A stretch of DNA of 64,000 nucleotides from Microglena sp. YARC (taxonomy: Eukaryota; Chlorophyta; Chlorophyceae; Chlamydomonadales; Chlamydomonadaceae): the NCBI GenBank assembly GCA_022414725.1, contig CM039464.1, positions 49,288,499 to 49,352,498 of the forward strand. Reading direction: 5' to 3'. Both the position numbers and the translations under genes were made by a program. Shown piece by piece: positions 23,453-32,474 of the stretch. How positions within the stretch are numbered: position 1 is the stretch's first letter; every line of letters starts with the position of its first letter. The notes below the pieces were generated by a model. It was not told the origin of the DNA. It made no database searches and saw only the letters and a program-made list of their open reading frames with translations.

Positions 23453-24526
23453 GCTGCTGCTGCTGCTGTCGTGGTCATGGTCATCGTCGTTTCCGAACAC
23501 AGAGCATACAAAATGTAACAATTCTTTCTCCTTCTTCTTCTTCTTCTTCTTCTTTTCTTCTTTCTTCTCTTCTTCTTCTTCTTCTTCTTCTTCTTCTTCT
23601 TCTATCCAATCTCAAACCAGCTCCCCCCCCCACACCCACATCATGCCCCACACTCATGACCCACTTCAGGCTCCACCCTCAAAACAGCCCCACACTAGCA
23701 CCCACCTCATGCCCGCTGGCACTCATCTACTCTGAGTAGCTGATGACTGACAATAATGCCCCGCTGTCTGCCCACCAGGAGCCACCTCTGAAAATCCAAA
23801 CTCAGCCCAGCCCCACACTCACACCCACCTCTTGTCCCACTTCACACCCCAAGGGCAACAGCATTTCAACCAGCCAAATAACCGATACCCTCAGAACAGC
23901 CTCACACTCACACACACCTAATGCTCGCAGGCACTCACCTACCCTGGGTAGCTGTTGATTGACAACGATGCCTCACTGTTAGTGTGCCACGAGTCACCTT
24001 TCAATCTACGAACCCAGCACATGCTCCACACTCATGACCCACTTCATGCCCCACCCTCAAAACAGCCCCACACTTACACACTAACACCCACCTCATGCCT
24101 GTAGGCGCTCATTTACACTGGATAGCTGATGATTGACGATGATGCCTTGCTGACTGTGTACCACGAGCCACCTCTGAATATCCAAACCAGGCCCAGCCCC
24201 ACACTCACACCCACCTCTTTGCCAACTTCACACCCCACCCTTAAACCCACCTCATGCCCACAGTCAATTATGTATTCTGGTCAGCTGATGAGTGACAACG
24301 ATGCCTCACTGTCAGTGTACCATGTGCCACCTGGATGCAGACCAGCCACACGCTCACACCCACCTCATGCCTGCAGGCACTCATCTACGCTGGTCAGCTG
24401 ATGAGTGACAACGATGCCTCACTGTCAGTGTACCATGTGCCACCTGGATGCCAGGTCTTGATAGCTATTGAGCATGAAAAGCTTCTGAGGGGCCATCCTG
24501 ATCCTGACTCAGCTTATTGGAACTAG
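20781..24526 (+). CDS. ubiquitin-like-domain protein, C-terminal exons
   Basis: Four exons, all phase 0-0, join into one frame: 20781-20867, 21612-21674, 23028-23120 and 24377-24526 (stop TAG). Exon A reads MEFPFEGIPTVPPRKDMDHM. Joined, B-C-D give RYRVTAQPNWTVAQVKKAL, then WEDLALIYAGQLMSDNDASL, then YHVPPGCQVLIAIEHEKLL. This follows the ubiquitin fold: TVAQVKKAL at the helix (ubiquitin TIENVKAKI), LIYAGQLMSD at LIFAGKQLED, and VPPGCQVLIAI at the last strand. An insertion rich in Lys/Arg/Ser (SNKPEGKRSTRG) sits in the loop after the helix. There is no C-terminal di-glycine; it ends PDPDSAYWN, so it is a fixed domain, not a conjugated modifier. The N-terminal part and partners are unknown. Edges of exons C and D are tandemly copied. 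Confidence 0.65.
21612..21674 (+). CDS. exon B of ubiquitin-like protein
   Basis: Acceptor TTGCTCTCAG, 21 codons (VFFCSGCRYRVTAQPNWTVA...), donor GTGATT. A second open frame (YSSALDAATELLHSPTGQ) exists in phase 2, but only the phase-0 frame joins exons A and C and completes the ubiquitin fold. Confidence 0.6.
21748..22167. repeat. (GGTGAC)n hexanucleotide array, about 420 bp
   Basis: Near-perfect GGTGAC repeats with a few one-base slips. Both strands read through as dipeptide repeats, so the open frames are not evidence of coding. It lies in the intron after exon B. Confidence 0.95.
22490..22720 (+). repeat. dispersed repeat family B copy
   Basis: Ends TCTAATCCTTTGAGTCTAGG, GCTAGCATATGGAGACCCA and CCTTTTGAGGCGAGAATCC. 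Related copies lie at 46600-46810, 43310-43360, 37460-37560, 20555-20600 and 19080-19120. Confidence 0.65.
22730..23010. repeat. pyrimidine-rich CCCACCCACCCTTCAC repeats
   Basis: Imperfect C/A/T-rich tandem repeat directly upstream of the exon C acceptor; it may serve as an extended pyrimidine tract. Confidence 0.7.
23028..23120 (+). CDS. exon C of ubiquitin-like protein
   Basis: Acceptor GAAATAG, 31 codons from VKKALWTGG to RGLQCWEDL, donor GTGAGA. A short copy of its 3' end lies downstream near 23253-23283. Confidence 0.6.
23330..23470. repeat. (TTG)n then (CTG)n microsatellite
   Basis: About 40 TTG triplets followed by several CTG, open in most frames as homopolymers. Confidence 0.9.
23521..23602. 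repeat. (TTC)n microsatellite
   Basis: CTT/TTC triplets with one interruption. Confidence 0.9.
23615..24376 (+). repeat. acceptor-side array of exon D start copies
   Basis: Four units of about 150-210 bp upstream of exon D, each with CTCATGCC.GC(A/T)GGCACTCA-type acceptor DNA followed by GCTGATGA.TGACAA.GATGCC. Copies start near 23710, 23925, 24100 and 24255. Confidence 0.75.
24377..24526 (+). CDS. terminal exon D of ubiquitin-like protein
   Basis: Acceptor CATGCCTGCAG, 49 codons (ALIYAGQLMSDNDASLSVYH... SAYWN) then TAG. Four decayed copies of its 5' end lie upstream and copies of its 3' end lie downstream. Confidence 0.65.
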   Translation, partial: ALIYAGQLMSDNDASLSVYHVPPGCQVLIAIEHEKLLRGHPDPDSAYWN

Positions 24527-25280
24527 CGTGTATGCTGTTTACCTGATACTGGCTCAGCATACTGGAACAAGCCTGCATGCTGTTTACCTGATGCTGCATG
24601 CTCTCCACCTGCCTCTGCATCTAGCCTGCATGCTCTATATCTGGATGCGAGGTCTTGATAGCTATTGAGCATGAAAAGCTTCTGAGGGGCCATTCTGGTC
24701 CTGACTCAGCATACTGGAACTAGCCTGTATGCTCTTTACCTTACGCTGCATTATAGCGTTTCTTTTCAGCTATGAGCAACAGCTTCTAGGCAGCTACCAT
24801 GGCTGTCCATCCAGCTGAACCATAAGCAGCCAAGTGTACCCGGAGTCAGTCATAATCAGCTTTCCAACACGATTGGAGTCTTGGGGCTTTGTCAAGTGGC
24901 TTGCTCAAGAAGCTGCCTAGAAGATGGTCAGAAATGCTGCAAAGAAAAGCTCTGCTCTGCATGCTCCATACCTGATCCTGGCTCAGCATACTGGAAGAAG
25001 TCTGCATGCCATTTACCTCACGCTGCATGCTCTACACCTGCCTCTGCGGCTCTGCAACTAGCCTGCATGCTCTATACCTGATCCTGGCTCAGCATACTGG
25101 AACAAGCCTGCATACCGTTTACCTCACGCTGCATGCTCTACACTTGACTCTGCAACTAGCCTGCATGCTCTATACCTGATCCTGGCTCAGCATACTGGAA
25201 GAAGCCTGCATACCGTTTACCTCACGCTGCATGCTCTACACTTGACTCTGCAACTAGCCTGCATGCTCTATACCTGTGCA
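24527..25280 (+). repeat. array of exon D 3'-end copies past the stop codon
   Basis: One long copy (about 24640-24725) repeats CTTGATAGCTATTGAGCATG through CATACTGGAACTAG. About five shorter units of about 110 bp then carry CCTGATCCTGGCTCAGCATA, CTGGAA and a GCATGCTCTA spacer. Confidence 0.75.
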
Positions 25281-26100
25281 CACTATGTTCAATTGATACT
25301 GCCCGGATTGTTGCGGGACTCACGACAGAATGGCCACCAAACAAAAAAGGCCACCCACCCGCTTGCAGAGTCGCAACAACTCCGTCATGCAGTGATGAGT
25401 CTCGGAATAGATGCGAAGCACGGGCATAAAATAGAGGGTTGAGTGCACACCATATTCAATTAGCCCCTCCTGAGAATCAATCGGCGATCTTGCTTGTTCG
25501 AGGTTGGGCGAGTTGTCTTAGCCTATTTTGCTACCTCTGGACCATATCTACAGCCGGAAATAATACAACCAAAAATGAAATGTAAATACAACCAAATAGA
25601 CAACTACAAAGCTGAACACATGTCGCTCTATGCACTCATCATTGTTTTGCTTTCAACGTGTATCCAAACTTTTGAACCCTTGTGATTACACTCTGAACTT
25701 TGGCTGAGTTACGCCCTATGTGGTTCCTATTTCTCTATTGTTTGTCCTGGGTTTACCGGTAATACTCCAAAATTGATTAGGAAAAGTGGAATAAAAGGGA
25801 CGTATCTTTCGAAAATTGCATGGGGCTTTTCCAGCGTCAACTTAAAGAGCAGTAGAAGCATTTCTCTATATCGTTCCTGTATCTCTATATCTCTATATAT
25901 TCCTTTGTGTCTATATCTCTGCATTATGTTGATTAAGAGAGGATAATTGAAAGACCCTTCTGGAAGTTGTGGTGTGAGCTTTTTTGTTTTTGCTTGTCAG
26001 ATAACATTGGCCTGCCTGTGACAATTGTAATGTATATCAGAGCTTATACTACCACCAGATGTGTTGACTGTGCGTGCCAACAAATAGTATGCAGCATGAA
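25281..26100. other. no supported gene
   Basis: Includes a family A fragment at about 25490-25560 (GAGGTTGGGCGAGTTGTCTT) and short CTCTATAT repeats near 25865-25920. No convincing exon. Confidence 0.4.
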
Positions 26101-26117
26101 GGAGATCATCTCGTCGA

Positions 26118-26255
26118 TGATGGTGATGGTGATGGTGATGGTGATGGTGATGGTGATGGTGATGGTGATGGTGATGGTGATGGTGATGGTGATGGTGATG
26201 GTGATGGTGATGGTGATGGTGATGGTGATGGTGATGGTGATGGTGATGGTGATGG
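26118..26255. repeat. (GATGGT)n hexanucleotide array
   Basis: About 23 units, open in several frames; not coding. Confidence 0.95.
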
Positions 26256-26344
26256 CATTGCCAATCTGAGTATTGGAAATTTCCTTCGGTTTTCTGATTT
26301 TATAAATCCAGACAGAGTCGTGAACCAAGCAAGCTAAGGGCCCG

Positions 26345-26475
26345 CTCAGTAAATCAGTGATATCATGTGATGTCTGGCTAGGCCCAAGTTACTAGTTCTA
26401 TAAAATATCATATGATGCGATTTGTATGATATCATACTCGCCTTTTGTCAACATCATATGAGATGCCAGTCCCTA
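26345..26475. mobile_element. MITE-like palindromic element, copy 2
   Basis: ATATCATATGATGCGATTTG and GATATCATACTCGCCTTTTG internal segments, ending CCAGTCCCTAG. Same family as 7174 and 47592. Confidence 0.55.
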
Positions 26476-27086
26476 GTCATAGGCAAGTCCAGTACAGACG
26501 TATGGTGGACAACGATCTCCAAGGTGTGATTCAAGAATGGAAAGACTCTATAAAAAACAGGTCAGATCCATGTATCAAGGAAAATAGCACGGGGAACCTG
26601 GTACCAGGTCTACTATAGGAATCGGAACCCAGGTTAATCCACCGGGAGTTTTGGAAGCTGGGGCAAAGGTGGAGGGACCTGGGATCACGTCTACAATAAA
26701 TTACATTACATCATAATAGGCAGGGCACTGTAGAACCAAGACAAGTCCACTCCGCAACTTCTGGATGGGGCTTCCAACCATCCTCACATAATCAACAGAA
26801 TGTATATATATATATATAAAATATACATGAATCACAAAATCTCTCTACAGATACAGTCACTAATTGATACCGTTGTAACACGATACCGTTGTGATAAGCA
26901 TCTTACAATTAGAAAAGGAAAACTAGGCATAGCTTATATCTATGGGTGTCAATAATCTGGAAGCTGACATAATCAGCTGTACATGACTGCTGAAATCTTT
27001 GGGAGTAGCCCAGTGATTGGCTTAGGGATGTGCCTAGAAGTTTCTGCTCGTAGACCCAAACAAAACAGCAGAGGAGCTTCCAAACT

Positions 27087-27818
27087 TTGGATAAGCTGCA
27101 TAGGAGTGCCATCAGATACCATTCCATACTGCAAGAAGCAATACTAAGACTGTGTGCGATGCTTGACTGCCTGAGAGATTTCTGCGAGGCTACTAAGATG
27201 GCTGTGAATATAAAGAAAACTGAGATTGTCGTTTTCAACAAACAATTCTGTGATGAGGCCCGCATGGATCCTGATTACAGATTTGTCTATGATGGAGCAC
27301 AACTTTCTACAAAGTTATCTTTTATCTACTTGGGATCCCTCTTTGTGGATGGTGACTCAAGCAATCGTGCAAAAGCTGCTTTTTCTAGGATGCTCACTAA
27401 GGCCCAAAAGGCACACCACATGCTTCGTAGGCGATGCCATACTATGGAGATATACAATATTGATATTCTCACCCACCTGTTTGATTCTCTTGTACAACCT
27501 ATCCTGAATTTTGGCTGTGAGGTGTGGGCTCCTTCTACTCTGAACAACACACTTATCTCAAATGACCATGCTTGTGAGAAATGGCATAGAGGTATACTTA
27601 AACAAATGTTGGGTGTTTGCCATCTATTACATCTAATATTATCATGGAAGAGCTGGGTAGAACCCCGTTGTGTTTTGCTTGGCTTAAACAAGCTTTGCGC
27701 TTCTGGAACAAGACCATACATAAAGAACCTAAGGATCTCATTAGAATGGCTCTTGAGGAATCTTTTGACTCCAACACTGGCTGGGTTCATGACTTGCGTT
27801 GTGCTCTCCACAAGCTAG
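27087..27818 (+). pseudogene. LINE reverse transcriptase C-terminal fragment
   Basis: An RT-thumb-like coding remnant. The catalytic motifs are absent and a frameshift near 27620 moves the continuation (EELGRTPLCFAWLKQALRFW) into another frame, so it cannot be active. Confidence 0.75.
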
Positions 27819-28076
27819 GATCCAGTAAAAACATCAACATTTTGGAGGCTGTCGATGTCGAAAGGTATTATGTCTGAAGTTTTTTGAGTCATGGAGGTTT
27901 AAGTACCCAAGTGACACCAATGCAGTTAGAGACATCCCTGATGAGAGAAGGGTTGGCTTTAAACGCCTCCGATACCAAAAATGGTTCGCAGCCAACAGCA
28001 ATGATGAGAATGGCTTGATTCCCTTACATCCGCCTTACATAAGCAGGATCAGATTCGTTCTATAGCACAGTTTAGA

Positions 28077-28436
28077 ATGGGTTCCCATTGGCTGAACACA
28101 GAAAGAATGAGGGTGGTGGATAGAGCACACATCCCTCGCTCAATGAGACACTGTCAAATGTGTGGGTTCCAAAAAACTGAGGATGAAATGCATATGTTTG
28201 AGTGCACTTTTTATAATGATATTCGCCTCCGCTACCAGAATCTGTTTACAGATATTTATAGGCATGTCCATGAGGATACCGACTTAACCGTATGGAATGT
28301 GGAATTCTGCGATTCCACATTCAGAACCTTTATGAATGGAAATGGCACTAAGTCTTTTTGGAGCAACCTAGCCGACTATCTTTCTACTTGTAGAAGAGCA
28401 AGACAGGAAGCCCTGGACTGCTTAGTGGCACCGTAA
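28077..28436 (+). pseudogene. LINE C-terminal zinc-finger-like segment
   Basis: Contains RHCQMCGFQKTEDEMHMFEC, a CX2C...H...C pattern seen at the C-terminus of many LINE ORF2 proteins. The stop at 28434-28436 is probably the native end. Confidence 0.7.
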
Positions 28437-28769
28437 TTTATTATCCCTTTTTTTCTTCTTGAGACTTCTCATTTGTTAGCTTCTTACCTCCGCCACTGTA
28501 AGTGGTTGAGATCTGGGTCCTGCTCTAAGGGGTTTAATACCTACGCCACCAAAACGGTGGTTGGGAGTTTGGTTTGTTTGTCCTCGACACACCCCTGATG
28601 TAATGGGGTTTTTGCTTTGTGGGTGCTTTTTCTTTTTGTTTAAAGCACAGAGTCTCATACACCCTCGCGGTGTCAAGTAGACTTTAACATGTAATGTAAT
28701 GTAATGTAATGTAAAGTGGTAGTGTACTAGCATGGAGACCACCATGCTAGTATGTATGTATGTATGTAT

Positions 28770-28860
28770 GTACGTCTGTTACAGTTCAGTGGTAGACCAA
28801 ATAGGATAAAGGTAAGGGACTTGCCCAACCATGACAGGAAGGCTAACAAGGTCGTGACCG
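28770..28860 (-). repeat. dispersed repeat family A, reverse copy
   Basis: Shows AGTGGTAGACCAAATAGG and GGGACTTGCCCAACCATGA. Confidence 0.6.
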
Positions 28861-29249
28861 CCCTTGTGTTGGACCAAGGGATCCGCTGGGGATGGGGATA
28901 GGGATGAGTAGCCCAGCTGTAAATAGGGTTGTTTGGTGTGCGGTGTGTCTAACCTTGTTGCTGCCCTTGTGAACCTTGTGGCTGCCCTCGTGGCTGTTCT
29001 TGCGGAATGTGATTTTCGTATACCGAGCTTTGGTACACAGTTGCGCCGTTGCCTCATAAACTGGGTCTGTGAAACCTCCGGCTGTGACTAAGCAGTCTCC
29101 TTCGAGGTGACTTGACAATCATCAAGTGGTTTGGGGCACAGTTTGACTCAAATCTAACTGGAAGATGAGGTGAAGTCACTGCAAACACAACTTGTCTGAA
29201 ATTTGCTTCGAGTCGGAGTAGAGGTGACTTTGTTTGCGACCGGTTTGTT

Positions 29250-29267
29250 CACCAGATAAATACTCTC

Positions 29268-29298
<31 letters not shown>

Positions 29299-29360
29299 AC
29301 CCCCACCCCCATCCCAACTCCAACCCTAACCAAAACCCCAAACCCAAACCCAAACCCAGT
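29250..29360. repeat. (CA)n and telomere-like CCCAAAC/CCCTAAC words
   Basis: Dinucleotide CACACA followed by degenerate AACCC-type repeats; interstitial, not a chromosome end. Confidence 0.75.
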
Positions 29361-29679
29361 TTGTTTATTGAGCTGCCTGCCGTATGCAAACGTAAGTTGG
29401 TGCGGTCCAAATGCAATTTTATAGGGCGAGCCCTTAGGTTCCCCAGCGCATCCGTTTTGTGCCTCCGTTTTGCTCATCCGTTTTGCACACCCGTTTTGCT
29501 CGTCCGGCAGTACGCCTGATGTACCTAAGTCGCTACCTATGGAGGGGCGGTAAAAAGAAAAAGCATTGAGTGTGCTACCGCCTGCTAATGCTATCCACAG
29601 AGCCTCTAGAAATGGGCACAACATCTCATACATGCTGTATGGACATACACATACATCTTCCTACATGCTGTACATAAGT

Positions 29680-29830
29680 TTGTCAAGTCCTGGGGTAGAC
29701 CAAATAGGCTAAGGGACTTGCCCAACAATGATACCAGGAGGGGCTAAAATAAGCACCAATGAACTAAACCCTAAACAATCGTTTTACCGACAGAGGCTCT
29801 GAGTCTGTGCTACAGTGATATAGCTGCTGC
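29680..29830 (-). repeat. dispersed repeat family A, near full-length reverse copy
   Basis: Starts TCCTGGGGTAGACCAAATAG, passes GGGACTTGCCCAACAATGAT and AGGAGGGGCTAAAAT, and ends in TTTTACCGACAGAGGCTCTG AGTCTGTGCTACAGTGATAT, the same segment order as plus-strand copies at 48315 and 52995 reversed. Confidence 0.7.
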
Positions 29831-30240
29831 TACTACAGAGCCTTTAGAAGCGGGCATTTTACCAACTGAGGCCCTGAGTCCGTGCTACAGTAATAGACCT
29901 GCTACTACTACAAAGCCTGTAGTAACAGGCATTTTACCGATAGAGGCCCTGAGTCTGTGCTACAGTGATATAGCTGCTACTTCTACAGAGCCTTTAGTAG
30001 CGGGCATTTTACCGACTGAGGCCCTGAGTCCGTGCTACAGTGGAAGACCTGCTAATACTACAAAGCCTGTAGTAGCAGGAGTTTTACCGATAGAGGCCCT
30101 GGGTCTGCGCTACAGTGATGCAGCTGCTACTACTACAGAGCCTTTAGTAGCGGGCATTTTACCGACTGAGGCCCTGAGGCCGTGCTACAGTGATGGAGCT
30201 GCTACTACTACAAAGCCTGTAGTAGTGGGCGCAACTGCTC
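29786..30240. repeat. 75-bp tandem array grown from the family A end
   Basis: Six units with ACCGA.(A/T)GAGGCCCTGAGTC, GTGCTACAGTGATA and ACAGAGCCTTTAGTAGCGGG. The first unit is continuous with the family A element at 29680-29830. Confidence 0.8.
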
Positions 30241-30324
30241 TCTATATGCTGCTAGCTGCTCAGCATGCCCCCTATCGTACACTTGCGCCTAGTTAATCCA
30301 CAATTGAGTGGTTTTCAGGATATG

Positions 30325-30910
30325 ATCCCTACGCAACCTGGGCAGAAATAGGGGTGGTTGTGTGGTGACCTGGGCAGAAATAGGGGTGGGTGTGTGGTGA
30401 CCTGGGCAGAAACAGGGGTGGGTGTGTGGTGACCTGGGCAGAAATAGGGGTGGGTGTGTGGTGACCTGGGCAGAAATAGGGGTGGGTGTGTGGTGACCTG
30501 GGCAGAAATAGGAGTGGGTTTGTGGTGACCTGGGCAGAAATAGGGGTGGGTGTGTGGTGACCTGGGCAGAAATAGGGGTGGGTGTGTGGTGACCTGGGCA
30601 GAAACAGGGGTGGGTGTGTGGTGACCTGGGCAGAAATAGGGGTGGGTGTGTGGTGACCTGGGCAGAAATAGGGGTGGGTGTGTGGTGACCTGGGCAGAAA
30701 TAGGGGTGGGTGTGTGGTGACCTGGGCAGAAATAGGGGTGGGTGTGTGGTGACCTGGGCAGACATAGGGGTGGGTGTGTGTGACCTGGGCAGAAATAGGG
30801 GTGGGTGTGAGGTGACCTGGGCAGAAATAGGGGGTGGGTGTGTGGTGACCTGGGCAGAAATAGGGTGGGGGGTGGAAACCTAGGCAGAAATAGGGGTGGG
30901 TGGGTGGTGC
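30325..30910. repeat. 32-bp minisatellite, about 18 copies
   Basis: Near-identical units GCAGAAATAGGGGTGGGTGT GTGGTGACCTGG. The long His/Pro-rich minus-strand open frames across it are artefacts of the repeat. Confidence 0.95.
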
Positions 30911-31557
30911 TGAGGTGAAGAAGGAGCAGGAGCAGGCATATATATATATATATATATATATAGATATAGATAGATAGGTAGATAGATAGATAGGTAAGCA
31001 ACCCACGTAGAAGGCATGTATGCATACGTAAGGAACTCACATATATAGCACGTATATATATATATACATTCATGATTTGTAAATAATATTTTTACAAATT
31101 AAGTGACCTTGCAAAAACAAAACTCGTCATACTCGGCACCCTACCATATAACCTTCGGCTATACAAAGACTGTAATTGAGCAAAACAACAGTTAGCCTAC
31201 TTGACCACCACCACCACACTTCCACACACACACCACCACATACTCAACCCACCACCACCGAGAAACATTTGACTGGGAGGGAGGGAGGGTGTAGGGTTGG
31301 GTAAGGTCAAAATAAGGGTGGACCTTTTTGGACTGGCCCTGGACTGCAACACGTAGTATCATGATAGAAATTAGACCCCCTGATAAAACCGAAAAACAAA
31401 AATTAGAACGATCTGCCACAGGACGTGAGATTGGAGGAACCCTCCTGTTTGCACCAACCGTACATACTGGAGAATGGCTACTATGTTGGGTTTATTTGGT
31501 TTTGCATACCGCAACTGCGCCTAAGCTTCCGACTACTGCGCTATCCCTCCTGAAAAT

Positions 31558-31772
31558 GTAATGATAACGCCTGGTGGGGCGTGGTGTTAAGGGAGCCCGT
31601 CGTACGCGGTGGGGAGCGGTCTCCTACCTCAACTGGACAAGCTACCATCGCGGTTGACGACGACCTGCAACGCCAAGAGCGACCGAAGGGGGAGTCGAAC
31701 CCCCGACTCTTCATTCTTTAGCAATCTGGTCTACCACTAGACCATTGTAATCGCTAAAGAGGCTTCCATGAC
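31558..31772 (-). mobile_element. tRNA-derived SINE, copy 1
   Basis: The minus strand begins GCGATTACAATGGTCTAGTG, with an A box TGGTCTAGTGG and a B box GGTTCGACTCC inside CGGGGGTTCGACTCCCCC, followed by a shared body of about 130 bp (GATGGTAGCTTGTCCAGTTG, CCCCACCAGGCGTTATCAT). No proper anticodon stem forms, so it is a SINE rather than a functional tRNA. It matches 58805-59016 along its full length. Confidence 0.8.
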
Positions 31773-31849
31773 CAAGCAAGCGAACAAGCAAGGGAACGCT
31801 GATACTTACGACCATAAGGAACGTATGGAATGAAAATATATAATTGTCA

Positions 31850-31915
31850 TTGAGTGTGCGAGGTTGGGCAAGTCCCTTTATCCTAGTTGGTTACCCCTGG
31901 ACTGTAGCATACATT
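31850..31915 (+). repeat. dispersed repeat family A core
   Basis: GAGGTTGGGCAAGTCCCTTT followed by ATCCTAGTTGGTTACCCCTG GACTGTAGCATA. Confidence 0.6.
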
Positions 31916-32340
31916 TAGATAGCAGGCTGCTAGCAAGATAAGAATAAATGAACAGAGCAGGTATGTGCCCTAGGTACCCTTAGCATACACTTGAGCATAT
32001 ATTGAGTTGACAGGTTGCAAGCAAGATATGAATGAATGAAGAGAGCACGTTTGCACCCAAGCTACCCTTAGCATACACTGTATCATATATTGAGTTGACA
32101 GGTTGCGAGCAAGATACAAATGAATAAACACAGCAGGTATGCGCCCAAGGTACCCTTAGCATACACTTTAGCATAGATTTAGCTGATAGGTTGCAAGCAA
32201 GATAAGAATGAATGAAGAGAGCACGTATGCGCCCAAGCTACCCTTATAATACACTATAGCATAGATTCAGTTGAAAGGTTGCAGGCAAGACCAGAAAGTG
32301 CAATACGTATATTAACAAATCAGGTATGCGCCCAAGGTGC
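31910..32340. repeat. tandem repeat of about 90 bp, five copies
   Basis: Units with CCCTTAGCATACACT, GAGTTGACAGGTTGCAAGCA and GAATGAATGAAGAGAGCACG. Confidence 0.8.
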
Positions 32341-32474
32341 TCGTATCAATAAGGCTTGGTAGTGCTGTCTGCAGATGTAGGGTACCGGTTCACCAGCAGA
32401 CAATGGCCTTAAGGATAATACCCCACGCGTCCTCAGGTTAAGGCCCAAGCATCATGAAAATGCCGATGCACGTG

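Larger units (their letters stand above)
27087..28716 (+). mobile_element. decayed non-LTR retrotransposon, 3' half
   Basis: 5'-truncated within the reverse transcriptase: coding starts just after where the catalytic YADD box would be. It reads CLRDFCEATKMAVNIKKTEI then VVFNKQF, and later LSFIYLGSLF and LVQPILNFGCEVWAP (RT thumb region). The frame breaks near 27620 and again before 28070. The last segment carries a Cys/His finger, CQMCGFQKTEDEMHMFEC. A (TGTAA)n tail at 28688-28715 marks the 3' end. It is a different family from the (CAATTT)n-tailed element. Confidence 0.8.

Noticed and set aside
23220..23739. Poly-Leu, poly-Cys, poly-Val and poly-Asn frames
   Set aside because: (TTG)n and (TTC)n microsatellites.
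26909..27811. Minus-strand open frames over the LINE
   Set aside because: Complement of the RT-like coding remnant; the plus frame carries the recognisable motifs.
30289..31073. Minus-strand frames of 158-252 codons (HTHPYFCPGH repeats)
   Set aside because: Read-through of the 32-bp minisatellite in three frames at once.
31682..31757. Functional tRNA gene
   Set aside because: A and B boxes are present, but no sound anticodon stem-loop can be drawn and acceptor pairing is imperfect; the same head occurs on a second element with an identical body, so it is a SINE.
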